From Anaerolineae bacterium (lineage in GTDB: Bacteria > Chloroflexota > Anaerolineae > JAADDB01), in assembly GCA_015486895.1 (NCBI GenBank), contig WFQT01000136.1, forward strand, positions 1 through 7,864: 7,864 bases of DNA, given 5' to 3'. Positions 1 to 6,305 of this stretch are shown here, piece after piece (the first letter of the stretch is position 1; every line of letters begins with the position of its first letter). The translations under genes were made by a program, and so were the position numbers. Below the pieces are notes generated by a model that was given only the letters and a program-made list of their open reading frames with translations, searched no databases and was not told the DNA's origin.

Positions 1-729
1 CAAGGTGACATAGGCCTGCTCCAGTTCGATGCTGATGGGCTGGAAAGAGCGGATGCCACGCAGGTTCAGGATATGGCGCGTGGTGAGCAAATGCCGCAGG
101 TAGCGTTCCAGTGCCTTCTTGTAATCCTCTGGAGTTGCTTGGGAAGGTTGCTGCGTGTAAATTGCGACGATGCTGTGGGCGACATTTCCATTGATGGCGA
201 TGGCGAAATCAGTCGCCGCGGCGCTCTGATCCTGGGCGATGGCGCCCGTGCCTGCCACCACCGCTTCATACTTTGGCCAGTTTCCCAGTCCGCTCAATTC
301 ATCATGTAAGGTCTGCGCAAACCAGGCCTTGTCCTCTTCACTTAGTTCCAGTTGTGCCTGTTGGATTACGTCCAGGCCTTGTAAGATGTTGTCCAAAGCT
401 GTTGGCAACTCATTTTGCCGGGCAGTTTCTTTCGATAGTGCGTCCGACAGAGTTCTCGCAAGAGTCGCTGTGTCAAGCTCGTCAGTACGATCATGCCAGT
501 ACTGAACCTGGTTAGCCAACAGATTACCGCCAACACTGCCAGCGACAGCTCCAATCGTAGCGCTTGCGGTGTATGGGTCACCTTTAAGAGCAGCTTCGAG
601 TACTGGCAAAAAGGTTGTGGCCGCCAGAAACCAATAGACTGAATTAACACCGGTTCGCTGCATGTTGCGCTTCCATCCGCGCAGCCGTTCTTTGGCCTGT
701 TTCTTCCACAAATCGACGTTAAAAGGCAT
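1..729 (-). CDS. N-terminal part of a probable NACHT/NLR-type STAND NTPase (runs off left edge)
   Basis: The frame is open for 243 codons from an ATG at 729 to the window edge, so the 3' end is missing. A GGGAGG ribosome site (739-734) lies 4 bases before the ATG. Visible parts are a basic amphipathic start (residues 1-28), a hydrophobic segment (about 30-48), a glycine-zipper-like stretch (G60, G64, G68; about 54-72), a helical stretch containing EEDKAWFAQTLHDEL (131-145), a Gly/Ala/Val motif region (156-190), and a final segment with YLRHLLTTRHILNLRGI (210-226) and LEQAYVTL (236-243). From memory, that last pattern resembles the lead-in to the NACHT domain in chloroflexal NLR-like proteins. 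The Walker A and B motifs would lie beyond the edge and are not seen. If correct, it is a cytosolic or membrane-associated sensor ATPase of an antiphage or cell-death system. It is the last visible gene of the minus-strand cluster, 95 bases after its neighbour. CHAT or other STAND classes remain possible. Confidence 0.7.
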   Translation of the reverse strand, partial: MPFNVDLWKKQAKERLRGWKRNMQRTGVNSVYWFLAATTFLPVLEAALKGDPYTASATIGAVAGSVGGNLLANQVQYWHDRTDELDTATLARTLSDALSKETARQNELPTALDNILQGLDVIQQAQLELSEEDKAWFAQTLHDELSGLGNWPKYEAVVAGTGAIAQDQSAAATDFAIAINGNVAHSIVAIYTQQPSQATPEDYKKALERYLRHLLTTRHILNLRGIRSFQPISIELEQAYVTL

Positions 730-824
730 GGAACCTCCCTGGGAAACTCATTGTGCATGAACCTGAATTGACGCGTTGGACTGTTTTGCTGCGCCAGTGT
801 GCTATATGCTTGTGGTGTTCTGGA

Positions 825-1277
825 TTAACTGTCACTATCCCGGCCGGCGTCGACCCGGTTGCCGTCGCCGGTGACGATAACGCTGCCGTTCACGTCTCCG
901 CTGATGGCGACGCCTCGTTCTCCGGCCGCCACCGCGCCTGGTCCCTGGGCGATGGCGCCACTGCCCGTGTTCACCACTGCGGAAACGCCGCTCTCCTGCT
1001 TGAGCAAAGCCAACAACGCTTCTGCTAACTGGACAATCTCATTATCCTCGGCGGCGCCACTCTCCAGAATAGCTTCCTGCAAAGGAGCCTGCCACACTTC
1101 CGGTTTCTCTTCGTACCTGACCAGCGCTAATTCCGCTTCTGGCTTGCCGTGAAACTGCTTTACAAGCCGTCCTTTCAAACTGCGGTACAGGTCGCCGCCG
1201 CCCTCTTCCAAGGTTCCTGCGGCCAGGCCTAAAGCGCCGAGCTTCAGTGCCGTCGTAATCATTACAACAGGGTCCAT
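825..1277 (-). CDS. 150-residue putative effector/adaptor protein with C-terminal Gly/Val/Asn-rich signalling motif
   Basis: The start is ATG at 1277 with a strong GGAGGT (1288-1283) 5 bases upstream; the stop is TAA at 827-825. The protein opens with a hydrophobic helix (residues 3-21, VVMITTALKLGALGLAAGT). A mostly helical, charged part follows (about 25-95, including KPEAELALV and EIVQLAEALLALL). The last part is a low-complexity, beta-prone segment (101-142) with GAIAQ (107-111) and NGSVIVTGDGN (130-140). This layout resembles small proteins encoded beside bacterial NLRs, in which an HeLo/Bell-like helical domain is joined to an amyloid-type motif; that assignment is inference. I-V-T-G-D-G-N (134-140) loosely fits the RHIM-like V-x-x-G-x-x-N pattern. 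The toxin gene upstream ends only 3 bases before this start, and its TGA overlaps this gene's ribosome site, so translation is probably coupled. A related motif copy occurs in the downstream NLR-like protein. Confidence 0.72.
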   Translation of the reverse strand: MDPVVMITTALKLGALGLAAGTLEEGGGDLYRSLKGRLVKQFHGKPEAELALVRYEEKPEVWQAPLQEAILESGAAEDNEIVQLAEALLALLKQESGVSAVVNTGSGAIAQGPGAVAAGERGVAISGDVNGSVIVTGDGNRVDAGRDSDS

Positions 1278-1280
1278 GAT

Positions 1281-1724
1281 TCACCTCCGTTTGTCGTCAG
1301 CATCGCTGAGATAGATAGGCACGCCGGAGGCCACGGCGGCCCGGCGCAAAGCTTCATCCTGGGTGGCCAAAGCAAGGCCCTGGCACATGGCCAGATCCAG
1401 ATAAGAAGCGTCGTAAGTGGAGAGGGTGTGTTCCCGGGCCAACGCCATGATCTCCCCCAGCATCCTGGCCGGGGTTTCTTGCTCCACGGCAATGGGCAAC
1501 TGTTCCAGCAGGGACAGGAAACGGGCGCTGTCCGCTTTGGTCAGGCGGCCGCGTCGCTCGGCGACCAGCAATGCATTGGCCATTTCCAGCGGCCAAACGG
1601 CCGGCGCCACCGCTGCAGCGTCTGTCAAGCTCTCCAGGACGGCATCTACATACGCGTTGGCTTCGTCGGCGAAACCCCAGGCCAATGTCACCGAAGCGTC
1701 CAGCACAAAACGTGTGTCGGCCAT
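1281..1724 (-). CDS. vapC: VapC-type PIN-domain ribonuclease toxin
   Basis: A 147-residue PIN-domain protein, the usual size for a type II VapC toxin; the family are Mg2+-dependent endoribonucleases that cut tRNA or rRNA and stop growth. The four conserved acidic positions are visible: D9 in FVLDASV, E47 in WPLEMANALL, D105 in TYDASYLDLA and D123 in LATQDEAL. I chose the ATG at 1724, 4 bases after the antitoxin stop (TGA, 1731-1729), because the PIN fold begins right after it. An ATG-less extension upstream to 1748 would overlap the antitoxin and add only GS-rich residues. A GGGAG/GAGG ribosome site lies inside the antitoxin end. The TGA (1283-1281) sits within the ribosome site of the next gene. 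All catalytic residues are present, so the toxin is probably active. The RNA target cannot be read from the sequence. Confidence 0.93.
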   Translation of the reverse strand: MADTRFVLDASVTLAWGFADEANAYVDAVLESLTDAAAVAPAVWPLEMANALLVAERRGRLTKADSARFLSLLEQLPIAVEQETPARMLGEIMALAREHTLSTYDASYLDLAMCQGLALATQDEALRRAAVASGVPIYLSDADDKRR

Positions 1725-1728
1725 TGCC

Positions 1729-1968
1729 TCACTCCCGCCCTTCGGCAATCATCTCGGACAAAGTGAGTCCCGCCAGGCGGTGGTCGCGGCGGAACGTCTT
1801 GAGCTCCGAGATCACCTGCTGACGGGGCATTTGCCTGGCAGGGGGAACAGGTTGCAGCATGGCCACAGGCACCCCGTGCCTGGTGATCACAATGCGCTCG
1901 CCATCGGTTACCCGGTTGAGCAACTGGGCCAAATTCGTTTTTGCTTCGTATGCGCCTACTTTGCCCAC
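1729..1968 (-). CDS. Phd/YefM-family antitoxin of the VapC pair
   Basis: A 79-residue protein starting at GTG (1968-1966). An excellent AGGAGG (1980-1975) lies 6 bases upstream, which fixes this start. The N-terminal half has the Phd/YefM pattern: VGAYEAKTNLAQLLNRV (residues 4-20), then GERIVITRHGVPVAMLQPV (about 23-41), the fold that dimerises and binds operator DNA. The C-terminal half (about 45-79; FRRDHRLAGLTLSEMIAEGRE) is the part expected to wrap the PIN toxin and block its active site. It is the first gene of the minus-strand cluster and ends 4 bases before the toxin start. In this family the antitoxin, alone or with toxin, represses its own promoter. A perfect 10-bp palindrome over the -35 box is the natural candidate operator. 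Confidence 0.92.
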   Translation of the reverse strand: MGKVGAYEAKTNLAQLLNRVTDGERIVITRHGVPVAMLQPVPPARQMPRQQVISELKTFRRDHRLAGLTLSEMIAEGRE

Positions 1969-1998
1969 TTTTCACCTCCTCAAAACCAGTCTACGACC

Positions 1999-2034
1999 AG
2001 CGTACTACATATCGAAGAAATTGTCAACCGGTTG
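1999..2034 (-). promoter_or_regulatory. Promoter and candidate operator of the antitoxin-toxin-effector-NLR cluster
   Basis: On the minus strand there is a perfect TTGACA (2027-2022), a 17-base spacer, and a weaker -10 TACGCT (2004-1999). Transcription would start near 1992, about 24 bases before the GTG start at 1968. A perfect palindrome CAACCGGTTG (2025-2034) overlaps the -35 box and is well placed for autorepression by the Phd-type antitoxin. No other good promoter was seen down to position 1, so this may serve all four genes. Confidence 0.55.
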
Positions 2035-2270
2035 GGCGCAGCCGGAAGCAATGGCGTGTGACGGGCGTGGGAACGTGCTGGCGCTTGTCGGTTCCGCATC
2101 CGTCCCGGCGCTTACCAACCCCGCATCTGTGCTGTTAGTGCCTATGCAAAAGGATTGGCTGATCGTGGATAACTCTGGACAAGCACCTGGGGATAGTTGA
2201 TGCGCGAGGGGAATCGGCTCCTCCTTTCACAGTTGTGATACCTCTTGCTCTGGTCATACAATGGCCGATT
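2035..2270. other. Intergenic spacer without a supported gene
   Basis: This stretch separates the minus-strand defence-like cluster from the end of the decayed membrane-protein gene. It has an open plus-strand frame (ATG at 2051 to TGA at 2200, 49 codons) with no good ribosome site and no recognisable family, so it is not called. No hairpin followed by a T-run was found after the pseudogene stop. Confidence 0.5.
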
Positions 2271-2980
2271 TCAGGATAATATGTAGCGCCAGAACAGCCA
2301 CACCAAGCCGAACACTAACAATGTGAAGCCAACAACGTCTGCCGCCAGAGATATTCGTTCCGACAGCCAAATGTGAAAACCTACTATACCGCTCCAGTTC
2401 TTGCGGAGCTCTTTCAAACTGAGTTTCTCGTACGCAGCGTAAGTCATCGGTGCCGCCTTATCTTTCAGCGTGGCGCAAGCCCTCTTGAAGCTCTTGTCTG
2501 AAGCAACAGCCAAATTCCAGTACAAGTCCGCCCCCAGCATCTCCGCTCGCCATTTGCTGATTTTCGGTACCATGCGCCTGTAGTTCTCCGGATTTTTCAG
2601 ATGTACTGTTATCATTCTCGCCTGCATCCCGCGAAACATGTAGTAGCGAGATAACACCGTACGCTTTTGATATCTGCTACGGATGCTGTGCAGTGCTCTC
2701 TTGGGTAGTAAATCTCTGTACGGCTGATACCCACTACGGTCTGACCAGCAAGGCGCACAATCATGTTCATTCCGACCAATCCGAAAATCGTAGTCGCAAT
2801 GCCACAGGCCCGAACAAGCACCGGTGGTTCGGGGTTGAGAGCAGTAGGATGTATCTAGAAAGCTGGCAACAACAGCATGCTCCCTCCAATAAATGCCTGA
2901 CTAATCTCGCTATACATGAACATTTTCCAAGAAGAAGGTTTGATGACTATCCGGTTGCCGTGATCAAAAGGTGTATCCAT
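2271..2980 (-). pseudogene. Decayed gene for a two-helix membrane protein with a PH-like part (STM3941-like)
   Basis: Three open pieces join into one protein of about 236 residues. Piece one starts at ATG 2980 (IVIKPSSWKMFMY, then hydrophobic AFIGGSMLLLPAF) and stops at an in-frame TAG (2857-2855). Piece two continues in the same frame with a second membrane helix (RACGIATTIFGLVGMNMIV) and beta-like residues (TVVGISRTEIYYPREH, ADIKSV), reaching a stop at 2612. Piece three is in another frame and covers the rest (ARMITVHLKNPENY, then a C-terminal membrane helix around FTLLVFGLVWLFW), ending at TGA 2273-2271. The phases fit a one-base deletion or a two-base insertion near 2640-2670, where there is an A4 run. 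The order of two helices, a DI-x-V step and an ITVHLKNPE-like strand recalls STM3941/bacterial PH-type envelope proteins. That family link is tentative; the break in the gene is directly visible. Confidence 0.55.
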
Positions 2981-3071
2981 GACGTCTTGTTCTTCTCTCT
3001 TTTTGTCTGTTGATAATACACTTTCTCCGAAGCACGGCTTTTGGAATATTTGTTCTCTCACAATGTCGAAA

Positions 3072-3101
3072 TTATAGCAGATATGTAGCGAAACAGTCAG
3101 T
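3072..3101 (-). promoter_or_regulatory. Extended -10 promoter reading into the decayed membrane-protein gene
   Basis: On the minus strand TGCTATAAT (3080-3072) is a perfect extended -10 element. An 18-base spacer separates it from CTGACT (3101-3096), a partial -35 box. The start site would lie near 3065, giving a leader of about 85 bases to the ATG at 2980. The surrounding DNA is AT-rich, so chance occurrence is possible. Confidence 0.4.
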
Positions 3102-3373
3102 TCGCAACTGGGATGGTTTCTTGATTTGCAGTGTTTGATCACCTTACATAAAAGATTTATAGAAATTGTGACTAATGATACAGGATATTATTTGACAATA
3201 TCACCACAGTTTGCCAAGAATGGTAAAGATAATTATAATTTCGAACTAGAAAAGACCTCGCCTGGCAGTACCATTATCGGCTAGCGGCGGGGTGATATCT
3301 GGTGGGCTTCTTTATCATCACTTTCTCGCTATTGGGATATGGTGTGGCACCTGAATTGCTCAGACTCGTTTAG
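3080..3373 (+). pseudogene. Possible relic of a small membrane protein
   Basis: One plus-strand frame, open from about 3080 to a TAG at 3282-3284, ends in coding-like residues (RFIEIVTNDTGYYLTISPQF, then NYNFELEKTSPGSTIIG). A neighbouring frame continues with SGGVISGG. A third frame (3302-3373) gives a hydrophobic end, VGFFIITFSLLGYGVAPELLRLV, followed by a stop. Joined by two shifts these would make a beta-rich stretch followed by one C-terminal membrane helix. There is no clear start codon with a ribosome site and no family I recognise. It may be a relic or chance. Confidence 0.25.
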
Positions 3374-3658
3374 AAAATTCACAATGAGATTCTAGTTCTG
3401 AAGCGAATAAGGGCCTGAATCGTGTTAGATCAGTGGTGTTTGCCAGCTTGTCGCCCAGTTGTTTGCGATTTCGCCGCCGTACAACGGTCAGATACCGCAA
3501 CTGTATACATCATTCCCAAGATACACCAAGTAGGCGTGAAGTTGTTATCTTTATGCCCACAAGCTGAAGATGGATCGTCTTGAAGAAACCTTGCCAATGA
3601 ATCTTGGCGTTGCTTAGTTCCTGGCGGATGCATTCATAAAGGTAGAAGGAGGTTTATC
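3374..3658. other. Gene-free leader region before the propeller gene
   Basis: No supported gene was found on either strand; the open minus-strand frame at 3430-3633 has no ribosome site and no domain-like pattern. The only clear element is the AGGAGG ribosome site of the next gene (3647-3652). I could not find a convincing promoter close to that gene. The nearest strong match is TTGCCA (3211-3216), 17 bases, TATAAT (3234-3239), which lies inside the relic more than 400 bases upstream. Confidence 0.5.
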
Positions 3659-5776
3659 ATGTTACGTACAGGCGCATCGAAAGTTCTATTTATTGCCATA
3701 TTGTTGATACTGATTAGTAGTCAAGCTGTTCCAGTCTCGGCCGGAACTAACATTTGGACAAGCCATGGCCCTGAAGGCGGAATGATTCACGCCATAGCTA
3801 TCGACCCACAGACTCCGGCTACGATTTTTGCGGGGACCGACAATGGTTTGTTCAAAAGCATTAACGGCGGCATTTCCTGGAGCGCAGTCAACAATGGCTT
3901 AATAAATGTCACAGTTAACGTCCTGGCGATTGACCCAAAGACCTCGAGCACGCTCTATGCGGGGACGAAAGACGGCGTGTTCAAGAGTACTGATGGTGGC
4001 ACATCATGGAGTGCAGTCAACAATGGGCTGGGCACTAGTGCCTACACTTTCGCCCTGACAATAGATCCACAGACTCCGACAATCCTCTATGTTAGCACAT
4101 TCGGTCTGTTCAAAAGCACTGATGGCGGTGCCTCCTGGAAATCGGCCAACAATGGCTTGCCGGACGGCTCCGTTGTTGACGCCATCGTGATTGACCCGAC
4201 GACCTCGGCTACAGTCTATGCAGCAACGATGGGAGAGGGAGTTTTCAAGAGTACGGATGGCGGTGCTTCCTGGAAGTCAATCAACAATGGACTGACGGCT
4301 TCCACAATTAATGCCCTCGCAATTGATCCTGTAACCCCAAGTACGCTCTATGTAGGAGGGGAATGGTGTATATTCAAGAGTACGGATGGAGGCGCTTCGT
4401 GGGTGGCAGTCAACAATGGCCTACCATGGGATGTCGGAGTTCATGCCTTAGCGGTAGATTCAGGAACTCCAAGTACGCTCTATGCGGGAGGAAGTGGTGG
4501 TATATTCAAGAGTACAGACAGCGGTGCTTCCTGGAAGTCGATGGACAATGGATTGGTGAATTCCTGGGTTTACGCTTTGGCGACTGACCCAATTGCTTCG
4601 AACACGCTCTATGCCGGGACGGGGGGCGGTGTGTTCAAAAGCACAAACGGTGGTACTTCATGGAGGGTGGCCGACAACGGTCTATCCAATGTCATGGTCA
4701 ACACTCTGGCCATTGACCCGCACGCCCCGGCTACGCTCTATGCGGGGAGCTTCGGCGGCAATGTGTTCAAAAGCACTAATAGCAGTGCTTCATGGATTGT
4801 AATCAACGATGGCCTAACGAATTTCGCAGTCAATGCGCTGGCGATAGACCCAAATACACCGAGCACGCTTTACGCGGGAACTGGGTGGATTTGGCGGGGA
4901 GGCGTGTTCAAGAGCGTGGACGGAGGCACTTCGTGGGTGGCAGTCAACAATGGCCTACCATGGAATGCCGGTATCCAAGCCTTAACGTTAGATCCAGTAA
5001 CTCCAACTACGCTCTATGCCGGAGCATATGGTTCTTCAGGAGCAGGTGGCATGTTCAAGAGTACTGACGGCGGTGTTTCTTGGAGCTCAGTCAGCCGTGG
5101 TCTGGCGAATGCCTATGTTGTAGTTGCTCTGGCGATTGATCCAACCACCCCGACCACGCTCTATGCTGGAACGGGTGGCGGCATTTTCAAAAGCACGAAC
5201 GGCGGCGCTACGTGGTTCGCGGTCAACAACGGTCTAACAAATTTGGATGTTCGGGCTGTGGCCATTGACCCGGCGACCCCAGCAACAGTCTATGCGGGGA
5301 CATGGGTGGACGGCATGTTCAAGAGTATGAATGGAGGTACTTCATGGCACACAATCAATTCTGGCTTTCTCGGTCCAACGGATGATTATACTCATGTTTA
5401 TGCATTGGAAATTGACCCTACAACCTCGACTACAATCTATGCGGGGACGAGCAAAGGCGTATTCAAGAGCATAAACGGCGGTGTTTCCTGGAATGCGTTC
5501 AGTAATGGTTTGGCGAACACCGATGTTCGTGCCTTGGCGATTGACCCGACAAATCCAGCAATACTTTATGCGGGGACAAATGGCGGTGGTGTATTTGATA
5601 TAGAGCAGGCTTCTCCGACGCCTACGCCGACCGCCACAGGAACATTCACGTTGACGCCGACGCCCACTCCCACAGCGACATCAACATCGACCCCAACCGC
5701 TAGTCCCACTGATACACCCAGCCCAACACCCATACCAAGGGGCCATTTCTATGTGCCATTGATCATACATAAATAG
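3659..5776 (+). CDS. Secreted Asp-box (BNR/sortilin-like) repeat beta-propeller protein
   Basis: A 705-residue exported protein. ATG at 3659 follows AGGAGG (3647-3652) by 6 bases. Residues 1-28 are a Sec signal peptide with a hydrophobic core (VLFIAILLILISS) and likely cleavage after VSA-28; there is no lipobox. The body holds 14 units of about 44-50 residues, each with a strand like ALAIDPxTPxTLYAGT. The first 13 continue into an Asp-box such as FKSTDGGASW and a VNNGL turn. The last unit ends at GGGVFDI without an Asp-box. Asp-box units form beta-propeller blades in glycoside hydrolases, sortilins and related surface proteins; 14 units would fit two seven-bladed rings. No catalytic domain is visible, so binding to glycan or protein is more likely than catalysis. 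A Pro/Thr-rich linker (about 650-693) leads to a terminal FYVPLIIHK, a tail type I associate with chloroflexal exported proteins. It stands alone as a transcription unit. Confidence 0.93.
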   Translation: MLRTGASKVLFIAILLILISSQAVPVSAGTNIWTSHGPEGGMIHAIAIDPQTPATIFAGTDNGLFKSINGGISWSAVNNGLINVTVNVLAIDPKTSSTLYAGTKDGVFKSTDGGTSWSAVNNGLGTSAYTFALTIDPQTPTILYVSTFGLFKSTDGGASWKSANNGLPDGSVVDAIVIDPTTSATVYAATMGEGVFKSTDGGASWKSINNGLTASTINALAIDPVTPSTLYVGGEWCIFKSTDGGASWVAVNNGLPWDVGVHALAVDSGTPSTLYAGGSGGIFKSTDSGASWKSMDNGLVNSWVYALATDPIASNTLYAGTGGGVFKSTNGGTSWRVADNGLSNVMVNTLAIDPHAPATLYAGSFGGNVFKSTNSSASWIVINDGLTNFAVNALAIDPNTPSTLYAGTGWIWRGGVFKSVDGGTSWVAVNNGLPWNAGIQALTLDPVTPTTLYAGAYGSSGAGGMFKSTDGGVSWSSVSRGLANAYVVVALAIDPTTPTTLYAGTGGGIFKSTNGGATWFAVNNGLTNLDVRAVAIDPATPATVYAGTWVDGMFKSMNGGTSWHTINSGFLGPTDDYTHVYALEIDPTTSTTIYAGTSKGVFKSINGGVSWNAFSNGLANTDVRALAIDPTNPAILYAGTNGGGVFDIEQASPTPTPTATGTFTLTPTPTPTATSTSTPTASPTDTPSPTPIPRGHFYVPLIIHK
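4395..4963 (+). repeat. Exact 35-bp direct repeat inside the propeller gene (534-bp spacing)
   Basis: Bases 4395-4429 and 4929-4963 are identical over 35 bp, and similarity continues on both sides. They encode the same SWVAVNNGLPW stretch in units 5 and 9, four units apart. Most other units agree only at protein level. This points to a recent duplication of a block or to gene conversion between blades. Confidence 0.8.
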
Positions 5777-5789
5777 CGAACGTTCTGCT

Positions 5790-5820
5790 CGGCGGTGACA
5801 ATTGTCACTGCCGATTTGTC
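5790..5820 (+). terminator. Palindromic hairpin just after the propeller gene, possible weak terminator
   Basis: Arms of 12 bases (5790-5801 and 5802-5813) pair fully except for one G-T pair, and the centre is GACAATTGTC. It starts 14 bases after the stop codon. The downstream tract ATTTGTCTTT is only moderately T-rich. It could be a weak terminator or, as a near-perfect DNA palindrome, a protein-binding site. Confidence 0.45.
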
Positions 5821-5943
5821 TTTGACTACTGCTCTCTTTTGGGACGGATTCATGCTATTGGGGCTTTTGATAAAGGGCGCACAAGGTCTTTGTACCCGAC
5901 TTGGGATAGCGCTTTCATCGCACTACAACAATCTGACAATCGA

Positions 5944-5982
5944 GCCGAAGTGGTATGAATCTACCACTTCGGCAGTATTTTT
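5944..5982 (+). terminator. Strong rho-independent terminator
   Basis: A perfect 12-bp stem (GCCGAAGTGGTA at 5944-5955 with its complement at 5962-5973) encloses a 6-base loop TGAATC. It is followed by AGTA and five T residues (5978-5982). The T-run lies only on the right side, so it acts on plus-strand transcripts, most probably those of the propeller gene about 170 bases upstream. Confidence 0.85.
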
Positions 5983-6305
5983 GTCTACTTTCTATCACGG
6001 CGTCTAAATGATACTGTAAGCGCAGCGATTACGGCTTCATAGGGTTAACCTGGCAGTTGTGGTTAGCGACAATTAGATTTGCCCAATGCGATAATTGTAA
6101 GCGCCCATGGCCGAATGCAGAAAAACGGCCCAAAACTGAAAGGTTTTTTTGCACTTTGCCGACTGAATCCGACGGCTGTTTGCTTATGACCAGTCCAGGA
6201 AAAAGAAGGAGTGGTCGTGAGCAAAAAAGGACTCAAGCCCAACACACCCAGTATACCTCTCCGGTTGCCGCATTGGGCCGGGTTGGAATAGTTGCAGAGC
6301 ACTGG
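5983..6305. other. Gene-poor spacer
   Basis: No gene is supported here. The plus-strand frame beginning at 6057 gives a cysteine- and arginine-rich translation with no start signal and no domain pattern. Short A- and T-runs occur at 6120-6150 (AAAAC and GTTTT arms of 5 bp) but do not make a convincing terminator. Confidence 0.5.

Noticed and set aside
366..758. Minus-strand ORF of 130 residues overlapping the NLR-like gene
   Set aside because: Out-of-frame shadow; the frame from 729 has the ribosome site, sensible composition and stays open to the edge.
1417..2061. Plus-strand ORF of 214 residues over the toxin-antitoxin genes
   Set aside because: Antisense to two clearly recognisable genes.
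2164..2172. DnaA-box-like sequence (TTATCCACG on the minus strand)
   Set aside because: A single eight-of-nine match without other boxes or an AT-rich unwinding region.
2051..2200. Plus-strand ORF of 49 codons in the spacer
   Set aside because: Only a poor GGAAG 3 bases before the ATG, no family, and it lies against the cluster promoter.
3211..3239. TTGCCA, 17 bases, TATAAT on the plus strand
   Set aside because: A good match, but inside an AT-rich possible coding relic and more than 400 bases from the next gene; kept only as a note.
3255..3293. 8-bp stem (ACCTCGCC with GGCGGGGT) with a 23-base loop
   Set aside because: Long loop, a wobble pair and no T-run; no known RNA pattern.
5795..6007. 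Plus-strand ORF of 70 residues after the propeller gene
   Set aside because: It begins inside a palindrome and contains the strong terminator at 5944-5982; no ribosome site.
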